A stretch of 57,632 nucleotides of DNA, taken from DATMQA01 sp035566895. Its GTDB lineage: Bacteria > Verrucomicrobiota > Verrucomicrobiia > Limisphaerales > UBA8199. Numbering within the stretch: position 1 is the stretch's first letter; each line of letters opens with the position of its first letter. Positions 33,524-42,587 of this stretch are shown piece by piece. The notes beneath the pieces were generated by a model. It made no database searches. It worked only from the letters and a program-made list of their open reading frames with translations, and was not told the origin of the DNA. The position numbers and the translations under genes are program-made. The DNA lies in the NCBI GenBank assembly GCA_035566895.1, contig DATMQA010000064.1, positions 1-57,632 of the forward strand. Reading direction: 5' to 3'.

Positions 33524-35380
33524 CATCTCCCGCATCAACCGCCGCTCCGCCTCCTCGTTCCCCAGTCCGTGGCGGTGGCGCATGACCGAGACCCCCACCA
33601 CCGGGGGATACGCCTGGTCGGCTTTCATCCGCGGCTCGACATACTCGATGACCTCGAAAAGCAACTGGTTCGCTTCGCGGTAACCCAGGCCCGTCAGCTT
33701 CTGGATGTAACGCGTGGAGCGGTCAATCAGCTTCAAGTTGCTGGGCACGACCCAGATCATGTAATTCCCCATCACCCGGCCCAGGCGAACCATGGTGCAG
33801 GTCGAGAGCGTGTTGAGCAGCATCTTCAGCCCAGCGCGAGTCATGCCGTCCAGGAGAAAATCAGTTTTCGGCAGCGGCACCAGGACGGCGAGGCAGGACG
33901 GATTCCACTTCGCGACAAAGGTTGCTATTTCCTTTAACGACTCTTGGCTCCCCAAATAGAGCAGACCGATGGCAGCGCCGGATTTTTGCGCCGCTTCGAG
34001 CTGCAGGCGGTGGAACCCGGTTGGGGAGAGAAGCGAGTCTTTCTCAACTTCGGAAACAATCCCGACTGCACTATCGCCCTTGCCCAGGGGGCGATATTGC
34101 AAGCCGTCCAGACCGACTTTGAAGCGCATCAGTTCCGAGGAGCTGATCTTGCGCACGATCTCATAAGTACGCGGGGCCTTCTCGGCGGTGACCAGGGCCC
34201 GCACTTCCGCTTCGCTCCACTCGACGCATTTTGGCTGGCGTTTGATAATACGCTCCCAGGCTTGCGGGGTCTTCGCGTAGGGCACAAAGAGAAAAGCCCA
34301 GGACTCGGTCGCCGTCGCGTCGTCAAATTTCCTGAAGGGCGGTGTGCAGTAGGTCGGCGAGCGTTCGGTGGTGTCGGTCAAGACGTCGATGCCGAAGCGG
34401 TCGGCGAAGTAATTGTTCTTGTGGCCGGCCCGATAGATTGATTCCTCGAGCGAGGTCAGCTTCGCAAGCTGCGCGAGGACCGGCGCGGATTTCAGCGTCG
34501 CGTGCATTTCGTTCAACGCCTGGAGAAATTCCGCCGGAACATTCCGGGACTCCAGCGCGCAAGGGCCTTTGGGTTCCAGCTCATGCAGCAAGTCGCGGAG
34601 AACCATCTCGAGGATGGTCAGCAGGACGGCGAGTTGGATGGTGGTTGCCTGCATGCGGGTCGAGCCGGTGATGGCCATCGGTCCGGTGGTGAGATTAACC
34701 TTTTCGATGCGCGGTTCCTGGATGACCTCCCGGCTGCGCTGGACATGTTGGCGAAGCACGTCGTCAGGATTATTATAAACGAAATAGACTTTGGCGCCGA
34801 CTTCGACCCCTTTCCACGCGGTGCCGATGACAAAGGAGGTCTCTCCGCCCTCGGTGATCGCGAACACGACGTCCTTAGCCGAAACACCCAAATCGCCGAT
34901 CTGCTTTTTGCCGAACGCCGTGAAGTCCTCGAAACCTTCGACCGCCTTTATGAGGGCAAAATCGCCGCCCGCCATCACCGCGAAGGCGCGCTGCTCGAAT
35001 TCCTCGGGTGGCGGCGAAGCCCTCAGGCCGCGGGCGGTCTGCCGCTGCCAGAAATCGCGCCAAATGGAAACAAACTGAATGCTGAGGCGTCCCGTCGAGC
35101 CGCACCCGGTAAAGAAGACCTTGCCGCCGTTCTTCAAGGCGGATAGCAGAGCATCTTTGATCGTCTGCGCCCGGCCTGATTCGACAAACTCGCGGTAGGT
35201 GCGCAGGACGTCGTTGTCCACGTCGAAGAGCAAGCCCAGGGCGGAACCGATGTCTTTTTTAGCGGTCTGGCTGAGATTGGCGGTGACGGGGTGTGAGGAT
35301 TCGGTAGTAAGAACGCCGAGTTGAAATTGGTCGCTGATTTTGAGGAAGTCCTCGGAACGTTTCTTGGAGGTGTCACTCAT
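33521..35380 (-). CDS. Double-SIS MurQ/GCKR-like sugar-phosphate protein
   Basis: 619 residues from ATG 35380. The first half resembles MurNAc-6-phosphate etherase MurQ: LTTESSHPVTANLS (about 23-36), TGCGSTGRLS (91-100), AGGDFALIKAVEGFED (with the second catalytic Glu kept) and TGPMAITGSTRMQATT. The first catalytic Glu, expected after GRLG-x-LDASE, is missing here (GRLSIQFVSIW). A second SIS half ends MLLNTLSTCTMVRLGRVMGNYMIWV. Length and duplication resemble the animal glucokinase regulatory protein, itself a MurQ relative. It probably binds a sugar phosphate; MurQ activity is doubtful. Confidence 0.8.
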   Translation of the reverse strand: MSDTSKKRSEDFLKISDQFQLGVLTTESSHPVTANLSQTAKKDIGSALGLLFDVDNDVLRTYREFVESGRAQTIKDALLSALKNGGKVFFTGCGSTGRLSIQFVSIWRDFWQRQTARGLRASPPPEEFEQRAFAVMAGGDFALIKAVEGFEDFTAFGKKQIGDLGVSAKDVVFAITEGGETSFVIGTAWKGVEVGAKVYFVYNNPDDVLRQHVQRSREVIQEPRIEKVNLTTGPMAITGSTRMQATTIQLAVLLTILEMVLRDLLHELEPKGPCALESRNVPAEFLQALNEMHATLKSAPVLAQLAKLTSLEESIYRAGHKNNYFADRFGIDVLTDTTERSPTYCTPPFRKFDDATATESWAFLFVPYAKTPQAWERIIKRQPKCVEWSEAEVRALVTAEKAPRTYEIVRKISSSELMRFKVGLDGLQYRPLGKGDSAVGIVSEVEKDSLLSPTGFHRLQLEAAQKSGAAIGLLYLGSQESLKEIATFVAKWNPSCLAVLVPLPKTDFLLDGMTRAGLKMLLNTLSTCTMVRLGRVMGNYMIWVVPSNLKLIDRSTRYIQKLTGLGYREANQLLFEVIEYVEPRMKADQAYPPVVGVSVMRHRHGLGNEEAERRLMREM

Positions 35381-35499
35381 GCGAATTTTTGGAGGGCAGG
35401 TTGCCTGGGGGAGGGGCAAGGTCAAGCGAAATGCGGGCCGGATGTAGCCGGTTCAGACCGCCACGACACCAGCCAATTGGATGCCTGCAGAATAGAATT

Positions 35500-35530
35500 C
35501 TGCGATACAGCAGATTAAAAATCTGCGCTA
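35500..35530. repeat. 31-bp CTGCGATACAGCAGATTAAA repeat, copy 1
   Basis: The 31 bp are the exact inverse complement of 49031-49061. It is partly palindromic (GCAGATTAAAAATCTGC) and sits upstream of the MurQ-like gene. 35381-35499 shows nothing further. Confidence 0.9.
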
Positions 35531-35576
35531 CTCTCTTTTCGCAAGTCCGCAAATGCAATGGGTGCCCGGATTTGGC

Positions 35577-36155
35577 CTATGCGGTTAACGGAATGGCGGC
35601 CACTACTGTATGTCTGGCCCCAGTTTGGGAAAGCTCGCTCTGCATGATTGCGATTTCGGCCGCTGTCCAGGTGCCGAACACTTGCGCCGCCAAGCCCGCC
35701 GCGGCTCGCGCGAGCAGGGCCGCCTGTTGAGAGGTGATGCCTTTGATGCGCCCGAGGGTGACGTGGCCGGTGAAACTGTTTTCAGGTTTTTCGCTGGTGA
35801 ACTCGCGGCCGGCCATCTCGACGGCGCGCTGCAGCGGACCCAACTGGTTTGCGGCGTCCTCGATTCCGGCCCAGATTATTCGGGGACGGCGCCAGCCGGG
35901 GAAACAATCGACTTTGGCCGCGCGCATCTGCAGGGGTGTGAAGTTTTTGGCGGCGCTCTGAACCGCGTCCACCAAAGCGGCGGCGCGTGCCGCCTCGACG
36001 TTGCCAAGAAATTTCAGCGTGAGATGGAATTGTTCGCGCTTCGTCCAGCGGACGGTTCCTTCGGGCACGACGCGCCGCAGCACGGCTTGCGCTCGCTCGA
36101 GGTTGGTTTTGACCTCTTCCGGGGTCTTTACTGCGATGAAGAGACGAAGGGTCAA
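35577..36155 (-). CDS. thpR: RNA 2',3'-cyclic phosphodiesterase (2H family)
   Basis: 192 residues. Cleaves 2',3'-cyclic phosphate ends to 2'-phosphate. The two H-x-T-x motifs are His44-Leu-Thr-Leu47 and His131-Val-Thr-Leu134, with LRLFIAV at the start and the FPGWRRPRIIW stretch. Start ATG 36155, one base after the stop of the aldo/keto reductase gene, so they are likely co-transcribed. No membrane segment or signal. Confidence 0.9.
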   Translation of the reverse strand: MTLRLFIAVKTPEEVKTNLERAQAVLRRVVPEGTVRWTKREQFHLTLKFLGNVEAARAAALVDAVQSAAKNFTPLQMRAAKVDCFPGWRRPRIIWAGIEDAANQLGPLQRAVEMAGREFTSEKPENSFTGHVTLGRIKGITSQQAALLARAAAGLAAQVFGTWTAAEIAIMQSELSQTGARHTVVAAIPLTA

Positions 36156-36156
36156 C

Positions 36157-37101
36157 TCAAGGAAGAGGTTCGCCCTGGGCCGCCAGCAGGAGCCGGTACC
36201 ATTCCTCGCGCGTTAGCTCCAAATCGTCGGCCTTGGCCGCTTCCCGAATCCGCTCGGGTTTAATCGAACCGACAATAGGCATGATTTTGCTGGGATGCTT
36301 CAGGAGCCACGCCAGCGCCACGGTTGTTCGGCTCACGCCACGCGCCTTGGCAACCGCATCGACCACCGGCAGGAATTTCTCCGGCTGATATTGGCGTTGG
36401 CCGGGCAAGAGGCGGGTGGCGCCGCCGCCCAGCAACCCGGCCGCCAGCGGGCTCCAGGCCATCGGCGTAATCTTTTCGATGAGGCATTGGTCGAGCGTGC
36501 CGTCAGTAAAAGCCGCGCGCATGGCGAGGCTGAGCTCGATTTGGTGCACCACCAGCGGCATCGGGCAAGCGACCTGTAGTGCCGTGACGAGCGTCGGCCG
36601 GAAATTGCTGACCCCAAAGTAACGGACCTTGCCTTCCGATTTGAGCTGCGAGAACGCCCGCGCGATCTCCTCGGGGTCGGCCAGCAAGTCGGGCCGATGC
36701 AGCAGGTAAAGGTCGATCGTTTCGAGACCTAGCCGCTTGAGCGATTGTTCGCAGGAATAGATGATGTGTTCGGCGGAAAAATCCCACCTTTGCGGGCAAT
36801 CCGGCTGGGGCGTCCCGGCTGGCCGAACGCCGCACTTGCTGGCGATGAGGACGCGTTCCCGCATCCCGGAGACCTCCTTGAGCACGGCCCCCAAAATGCG
36901 CTCAGCCTCGCCGCGGCAATAAATGTCCGCATTGTCGAACAGTGTGTAACCGGCTTCATACGCGGCGATAATCGCGCGGCAACCGGCGGCGCGGCTTTGG
37001 TCGGTGACCTCAGCCGGGTCCCAGGTCCCGGCCACGCGCCAGCAACCGTAAGCCAGCCGGCTGCTGCGCAATGAACTGACACCCACGAGAACAGTTTTCA
37101 T
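36157..37101 (-). CDS. Aldo/keto reductase
   Basis: 314 residues from ATG 37101. NADPH-dependent carbonyl reductase family. Visible: LVGVSSLRSSRLAYGCWRVAG at the start, YTLFDNADIYCRGEAE with the Asp and Tyr, SKCGVRP with the Lys, DLYLLHRPD with the His, and NADP-binding LKHPSKIMPIVGSIKPERIREA near the C-terminus. The upstream frame to 37380 has no conserved sequence. Substrate unknown; similar enzymes act on sugars or xenobiotics. Ends one base before thpR. Confidence 0.9.
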   Translation of the reverse strand: MKTVLVGVSSLRSSRLAYGCWRVAGTWDPAEVTDQSRAAGCRAIIAAYEAGYTLFDNADIYCRGEAERILGAVLKEVSGMRERVLIASKCGVRPAGTPQPDCPQRWDFSAEHIIYSCEQSLKRLGLETIDLYLLHRPDLLADPEEIARAFSQLKSEGKVRYFGVSNFRPTLVTALQVACPMPLVVHQIELSLAMRAAFTDGTLDQCLIEKITPMAWSPLAAGLLGGGATRLLPGQRQYQPEKFLPVVDAVAKARGVSRTTVALAWLLKHPSKIMPIVGSIKPERIREAAKADDLELTREEWYRLLLAAQGEPLP

Positions 37102-37187
37102 AGGGGAGCCGAGAATAGAATCGGCGCGCCTCTGGCGCAAAGGTAAAGTGGAAGCCGACAAACTGCAGGAGCCTGAGAGTTGCAGGC

Positions 37188-37248
37188 GCCGTCGTAAGGC
37201 TCTGAAACCAGTCCGAAACTCCAGATGATCTGAGCGCCTTACGACGGC
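37188..37248. repeat. AGCAGCCGACG-family hairpin repeat
   Basis: GCCGTCGTAAGGC (37188-37200) pairs perfectly with GCCTTACGACGGC (37236-37248), 13 bp and a 35-nt loop containing GATGATCTGAG. It is an inverted-orientation relative of 3691-3749, between the aldo/keto reductase and the prolyl oligopeptidase. Confidence 0.8.
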
Positions 37249-37261
37249 TGCTGCATGGACC

Positions 37262-39421
37262 TCAGAACGTCCATTTCGACCCGTCAATTCCGAGCTGGTC
37301 GAACAGAAAAGAATACACCTTCGCCTGCTCGGCGATCCGTTCTTTGAGCGCGGTGCCGATGCCGTGGCCGGCGCTCGCACTGCTGCGAAATAGAATCGGA
37401 CGGTCCGAACCCGTTGCCGCTTGCAGGCTGGCGGCCATCTTGCGCGATTGGGCGGGATTCACCCGCCCATCATTCTCGCCGGTGGTCAGCAGCACAGCCG
37501 GATACTTCACGCCCTTGCGCACATGATGATAGGGCGAATAGGCATATAGTGCCTTGAATTCCGCCGGGTTTTTCACCGTGCCGAATTCGGTCACGTTGAA
37601 CTGGCCGTTGGGGTCCAACTCGACGCGCAGCATGTCGTAAATCCCCACCTGGGCGACCACGGCGCGAGCCAGGTCGGGCCTTTGCGTTAGGAACGCGCCC
37701 ATGAGCAGGCCGCCGTTGCTGGCGCCCTGGACCGCGAGTTTCGATGGACTCGTATACCGGCGCTGGATGAGGTGCTCAGCCGCCGCGATGAAATCGTCGA
37801 AAACATTTTGTTTGCGCGTCAAATTGCCGGCCTTGTGCCATGGATCGCCGTATTCGCCGCCGCCGCGCAGGTTAGCGACCGCATAGACGCCGCCCGCATC
37901 AAACCAGATGCGGTGCGTGGAATCAAAAGACGGGGTAAGGCTGACCCCATAACCGCCGTAGCCATAGAGCAGCGTCGGGTTTTGGCCATCGAGCCTGAGC
38001 CCTTTCTTGCGCAAAATATTCATCGGAACCTTTGTTCCATCTTTCGACGTGGCGAACTCGCGCGCCACCTCAATATCGTCGAAATCAACCGGTGAAGTCA
38101 TGTAAAGCGCGGTGCGGTGGACTTCCTTGGCGCCCGGGTTGAAAGTGAACCACGCGAAGGGTTGCAGGTAGCTGACGTTGCCAAAAACGAGGTCATCGCC
38201 CTGCCACGAGTCCAGGCCACCGACGCTGGAAACCGGCAGGATGGGGATTTGATGTGGGCGAATGCTGCCTTTCGGGAAATAGACCAGCTCCGATGGTCCG
38301 CCCACGAGATAATTCGCATAGAGCCCGTGATCGAACGGCGCGAACTCTTGCACCACGCCTTTCTGTTCCGGCGCTATCGCGTTGGCTTTCTCCAACTCGG
38401 GAGTTTCCAACGGCAAGCGCAGAATTTGCCCCCGAGGAGCACCCTTCAGCGTGAGCAGGTAGAGCGCGTTATCGCGGCCAAACCTAATTGCTTTAACGCC
38501 GTCTTCGAAATGGGTGAGTTGGTTCCATTTCCCGGCGGCATCGCGCAGGTAATGCGCAAAATCACCGCCATCGCCGTTCGCGACGGCGGCCAGTGTCCAT
38601 CGGCCGTCTTCGCTCGTCTCCAGCCCGATTTCGGCGATGCGCGGGAAGTCTTTGCCGAGTTCGTATTTGTCATCTGAGGCCGGTGTGCCGAGGCGATGAA
38701 ACCAAACCTGCTGGTAGAAGTTGAGGTCTGCTTCGGGCCGTTCGCCTGGATTGGGGTAACGTGTGTAGAGAATGCCTTTTCCGTCAGCGGTCCAGGTCGC
38801 GCTGCCTCCGCCGGTAGGGAATTGGACGCGCGGAATCCGGTCAGGCAGCTCTTTGCCGGTGTCCACATCGAAAACGTGGAGCGTCCCTTGCTCGCTGCCG
38901 CCTTCGGACAACGAAACGGCAACGGCCGTGCCGTCGAGGGACGGCACGACCCAATCCATGGCCGTCGTGCCGTTGGTGTTATAAGCGTTGGGATCGAACA
39001 CGGTGCGCCAGAGCGCAGGCGGCTCAAGCGAAGAAAGCCGGACCAGAATCGGCTGCTGTGACGGTGGTTTGAAACGCTCGGCAAAAATGCGCCCTTCTTT
39101 CCATTTCAAACCGGAGTAGCGGGCCGACTCCTCGCTGCGCAACTGCATCAATTGCTGCGCCAGCCCTTCGCGGTATGGAAGGTGAGAGAAGTACTCGTCG
39201 GTTCTCTCATTCTGCTCGCGGGTCCATTGGCGGACTGCTGGAGCGGCGGCGTCTTCGAGCCACTGATAATCGTCAATGACCGTGACGTCATGATAGACGT
39301 TGGTCACCGGTTGGGGTGGTGCCGCCACCGAGGGCAACGGCTGAGCGAAAGCGAGCAGCGGAAGGAACAGGACCAACGAAAGGACCCGACACCAAGAGCG
39401 CGATTGAATTCCCGGTTTCAT
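37262..39421 (-). CDS. Prolyl oligopeptidase (S9A), exported
   Basis: 719 residues from ATG 39421. Signal peptide (SLVLFLPLLAFAQ), then a seven-bladed beta-propeller (NVYHDVTVIDDYQWLED, TWTADGKGILYTRYP, VAVSLSEGGSEQGTL) and the alpha/beta hydrolase domain with Ser568 in GASNGG, an Asp in ENDGRVNP and a His in SAGHGIG. Family enzymes cleave after proline in short peptides. Exported, so it likely works in the periplasm or outside. Length matches the family (about 700). Confidence 0.93.
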   Translation of the reverse strand: MKPGIQSRSWCRVLSLVLFLPLLAFAQPLPSVAAPPQPVTNVYHDVTVIDDYQWLEDAAAPAVRQWTREQNERTDEYFSHLPYREGLAQQLMQLRSEESARYSGLKWKEGRIFAERFKPPSQQPILVRLSSLEPPALWRTVFDPNAYNTNGTTAMDWVVPSLDGTAVAVSLSEGGSEQGTLHVFDVDTGKELPDRIPRVQFPTGGGSATWTADGKGILYTRYPNPGERPEADLNFYQQVWFHRLGTPASDDKYELGKDFPRIAEIGLETSEDGRWTLAAVANGDGGDFAHYLRDAAGKWNQLTHFEDGVKAIRFGRDNALYLLTLKGAPRGQILRLPLETPELEKANAIAPEQKGVVQEFAPFDHGLYANYLVGGPSELVYFPKGSIRPHQIPILPVSSVGGLDSWQGDDLVFGNVSYLQPFAWFTFNPGAKEVHRTALYMTSPVDFDDIEVAREFATSKDGTKVPMNILRKKGLRLDGQNPTLLYGYGGYGVSLTPSFDSTHRIWFDAGGVYAVANLRGGGEYGDPWHKAGNLTRKQNVFDDFIAAAEHLIQRRYTSPSKLAVQGASNGGLLMGAFLTQRPDLARAVVAQVGIYDMLRVELDPNGQFNVTEFGTVKNPAEFKALYAYSPYHHVRKGVKYPAVLLTTGENDGRVNPAQSRKMAASLQAATGSDRPILFRSSASAGHGIGTALKERIAEQAKVYSFLFDQLGIDGSKWTF

Positions 39422-39570
39422 TCGCAGAAAAGTAGGTTTACAACCCCCGGGCGGCAAGGGTTGATTGCTGAATTGGACGCCCGCTCCTGCACCGACACAC
39501 GTTTGGCTGGGTTCGGGTTTCGGATTTCAGCCTTGGTTCGAGCGACACCGGTTCCTCCCCAGCCCCGAAA

Positions 39571-40746
39571 TCAACCTTCGTAAGGATACCGCGCCTTCTC
39601 CAGCGTCAGCCCGCGCACGTCGATCTGGCCAAGGTCGGCAGTACCTAAGCCCGCCTGTTCGGCCAGGAGCAGATGGTTGTCGCAGAAGTGAAATGGTTTG
39701 GTCCCGCGCGCGACGCGCGGGTCAGCATAACCCATGATCCCCGTGCCGACGGCATCCGTTGAGACCGGATTCAGGCCGGCGATAAGCAAGCCGGGAGTCG
39801 TGACCTTCAATGGCCCGGCGCCGCCGCACCAGGGGCCCTCGCCGCCGCTCATCGAGGTGATGCCATCAATAATCGCCAGGTGGATGGGTCGCGCCGAACA
39901 AACATCCGCCGTGATGCGTGGCACCCGCCACGTCGGGTCGGCTGAAGTGATGCCGTCCTTCAAGCCGGGCAGTTTTAGCTTTTGGGCGCTGCTCGGATCG
40001 TGCAGGACGAGCCGCCCCTCGGTGGCGTCTTCGCTGCCAGCCTCGTTGCCATAAAGCGAGTTGGGCGTGATGCCGAAAAGATTTTTCAACGAAAGCGTTA
40101 CGCCTGCCGTGAGGTGGTTCTTGAGCTTGGCGAGCGACACCATCACGTCGGTTTCCATATAGCAGTGGTTGAAATCGAAAGCCGAAAACATGTAGCCGCC
40201 CGAAGGAACGCGCAGGTGGGAATAACTCTTGGCCGTTCCCAGGTTGCGGGTGTTCTCGAACTCGACCTTGCCCAGCGCGTCGAACCGCTTGAGGTCCCAA
40301 CCGGCCAGAGCCAGTGTGGCGGCCAACTCAGCCTTGCTCTGGGTGGATTCGACGAAGCGCACGCGGCGGGCGCCGGCGACGAAAAGCAGGGAGCCGAGCG
40401 CCAGTGCCGTCGTTTCATGGGTCATGTAAGTCTCGCCCACTGGCCGGCCCAGGAACGGAGCGAAATTCGTGCCGGTCAAATTCAGCTTTACGGTGACGGT
40501 TTTGTTTTTGACGAGCGGCTCGATGCCACCCAGCAAATCGAATGATTTGGCCAGGGCTTCGCGGACTTCGGGTCCATAAGAACGGCAGGAGACAATCGCC
40601 ACTTTGCTATCGGACCGGCCGGGGCCGGGCAGCGCTCCAGCTGCCAACAGTTCCAACCGAGAAAGCCTGAGGGCCACGGGGGCGCCTGCGGCCAGAACGA
40701 CACTGCACTGAAGGAAGGCGCGGCGATTGAAAAGCCTTGGTCGCAT
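39571..40746 (-). CDS. DUF362 protein with Tat signal
   Basis: 391 residues. Starts MRPRLFNRRAFLQCSVVLAAG, a twin-arginine signal (RRAFLQ). The rest fits DUF362: VTVKLNLTGTNFAP, SLLFVAGARRVRFVEST, DVMVSLAKLKNHLTAGVTLSLKNLFGI and HLAIIDGITSMSGGEGPW, PGLLIAGLNPVSTDAVG. No iron-sulfur cysteine motif is visible. The family is often linked with iron-sulfur proteins or redox processes; the exact role is unknown. Its Tat export means it is folded before transport. Confidence 0.85.
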   Translation of the reverse strand: MRPRLFNRRAFLQCSVVLAAGAPVALRLSRLELLAAGALPGPGRSDSKVAIVSCRSYGPEVREALAKSFDLLGGIEPLVKNKTVTVKLNLTGTNFAPFLGRPVGETYMTHETTALALGSLLFVAGARRVRFVESTQSKAELAATLALAGWDLKRFDALGKVEFENTRNLGTAKSYSHLRVPSGGYMFSAFDFNHCYMETDVMVSLAKLKNHLTAGVTLSLKNLFGITPNSLYGNEAGSEDATEGRLVLHDPSSAQKLKLPGLKDGITSADPTWRVPRITADVCSARPIHLAIIDGITSMSGGEGPWCGGAGPLKVTTPGLLIAGLNPVSTDAVGTGIMGYADPRVARGTKPFHFCDNHLLLAEQAGLGTADLGQIDVRGLTLEKARYPYEG

Positions 40747-40829
40747 AAACCGGTTAGGTCCTGTTTTGGTGCATGACTCTAGTCTCCATCGAACCTCTCA
40801 TCAGTCAAATCAAAAAGGCTACACGATAG

Positions 40830-40930
40830 AATTGTTACATGGTTACATTGGGTTAATAGTTACAATGCCCAACGGCCACCTCGGATCAACCTCCCCCATG
40901 CAACTTTGTAACCATATGACCCTGTAACTT
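40830..40930. repeat. GTTACATGGTTACA repeat cluster
   Basis: TTGTTACATGGTTACATTGG and the inverted AACTTTGTAACCATATGACC with CCTGTAACTTTT face each other, about 50 bp apart, between the DUF362 gene and the ferritin-like gene. Same family as 45437-45535 and 49155-49200. Confidence 0.8.
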
Positions 40931-40937
40931 TTCGGGG

Positions 40938-42308
40938 CTACGCCGACCCTGTCAGTTCCTTCAAATCCGCGCGGACGCTCTGGTAAGTGGTAGAGTACGC
41001 CAACACGGCCGGGTCCGGCTCGGTGCCCCAGCGCTGGCAGGCGGACCGGTAGAGCTCGGGCCACCAGTTGCGGTGCTGGGTCAGGCCTTCCTGCCGCCAG
41101 TTTTCCCAGTTCATGAGCACCCTTGACCAGCACTCGTCCCCATAACGAACGGCCTGCTGGGCGTCCTTAAATTCTTTCAGATACCAATCCCGGCCGATGC
41201 GCGCATGGAGGACCTCGTCGGCCCAGTCGTAGTCCTGGAAAAGCGCGGCCAGGGGATTGTTTGAGGCACGGCCGACTTCCCACTCGAAGCGTTTGCCGTT
41301 TTTGGGCATCAGGCCCTGCTCGATGAAATAAAGCACCGCGTGGCGCTCAATGGGTTTGAGCTGAGTGTTGAGCGCCAGCGACCAGGTGAAATTAATCATC
41401 ACTTGCTTGGGCCAGTCGATGCCGAGATTGGCGAACCCAACTTCGCCCATCATCGCGTGGCGGGCCTCGTCCCAAAGCTGTCGGCTCATATCGCGGTAAT
41501 ATTCCCAGGGTTTGCCCGGCGTTTCGGTGATGATACTGGCCATCATTTCCGGCACGTCCACCTCCCGGAGCCGCTTGTAAAACATCATCAGCGTCTTGGG
41601 TTCGGGCCGGAATTTTGCGTCGTAAAGGAAGACCTCGGCGTTGACACCCATGTTGTAGGGGTCGGGAAAACGAGCGTCGCGCTTCGGAACGCCATCGTAC
41701 TGGTAAGGTTTTGCCGAATATTGCCGGCGAACAGATTGGGCGCTGGGACTCTGGGTGCCATCCAGGCCGCCTGCGGCAGCGAGGCAATCGTCGAGGAGCT
41801 GCAGCCAGCCTTTCATCCGAGCACGTGCCGCGGGATCAACCAGCGACGCATTGCTTTGCGCGCCAAACTGCAGCAGGTCGCCCAATTCCAATAAGGCGAA
41901 GCGGCAGACGCGCGAGCTGGGTTGGTCGGCCAGCGGGTTTGTATCCTGCTGGTGCCGTTCGAGCGCCGTCTGGAGCGCTGGCAGGGCTTTTTCATAGAGG
42001 CCCACGAGGAGTTCCTCCGTTGTCGGCACGGCCCGGATTTCGTCAAAGAAGATTTCGAGATTGGGGTCCGGCACCGCTTCCAAGCCGAGCGGCGGCTCGC
42101 GCATTTCCGCGACCCGCTTGCGCAAGGCGGTGACATGTTCGGCACAAAGATAGGCATGGAGGCTGAAGCCCATCTTGAGTTCATAAATCGGTTCGGCGGT
42201 GATGCGCGCGCTAAAGATCTGTTGCAGCCTTTTGAACGCGTAATGATAGCGTTTCAAGCGGCGGACGCATTCTTCGACTGAAAGCCCTGGTTTCATCGCC
42301 TGGTCCAT
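40938..42308 (-). CDS. Ferritin-like di-iron protein of unknown function
   Basis: 456 residues from ATG 42308 (the frame continues to 42395). Helical throughout, with carboxylate/histidine pairs in helices: AEPIYELKMGF with LCAEHVTALRKR, WDEARHAMMGEVGF, and YDWADEVLHARIGRDW. These recall ferritin-like oxygen-activating di-iron sites. Aromatic-rich stretches (KPWEYYRDM, RNWWPELYRSACQRWG) lie around them. No signal. I know no named family; oxidase, hydroxylase or storage functions are possible. Confidence 0.65.
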   Translation of the reverse strand: MDQAMKPGLSVEECVRRLKRYHYAFKRLQQIFSARITAEPIYELKMGFSLHAYLCAEHVTALRKRVAEMREPPLGLEAVPDPNLEIFFDEIRAVPTTEELLVGLYEKALPALQTALERHQQDTNPLADQPSSRVCRFALLELGDLLQFGAQSNASLVDPAARARMKGWLQLLDDCLAAAGGLDGTQSPSAQSVRRQYSAKPYQYDGVPKRDARFPDPYNMGVNAEVFLYDAKFRPEPKTLMMFYKRLREVDVPEMMASIITETPGKPWEYYRDMSRQLWDEARHAMMGEVGFANLGIDWPKQVMINFTWSLALNTQLKPIERHAVLYFIEQGLMPKNGKRFEWEVGRASNNPLAALFQDYDWADEVLHARIGRDWYLKEFKDAQQAVRYGDECWSRVLMNWENWRQEGLTQHRNWWPELYRSACQRWGTEPDPAVLAYSTTYQSVRADLKELTGSA

Positions 42309-42587
42309 CGAGCAGACTCCGGCCAGGGACGGCAAATTCCGGTAAGAGGTATATGTGTTCACGGCAATTATGCTGATCTTAAGCAACATTATCACTACCC
42401 GGGTTTGGTGCCAATTAGCATATTGCCCGCTCGAGAGTGGCGGCGTTCTCGAACCTGCAATATCTTGCGAATTCGCCCGCCAAATCGCTACTTGAAATCG
42501 AGGCGTTTGACTCTATGATTTAGCGACCAACATCGGAATGGCCACGGCGCAAGCCGCTCCATCTGAGGTTTGGAAAAATTTGTCCGT

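Noticed and set aside
33521..35380. Calling the double-SIS protein murQ
   Set aside because: The length is twice that of MurQ and one catalytic Glu is missing.
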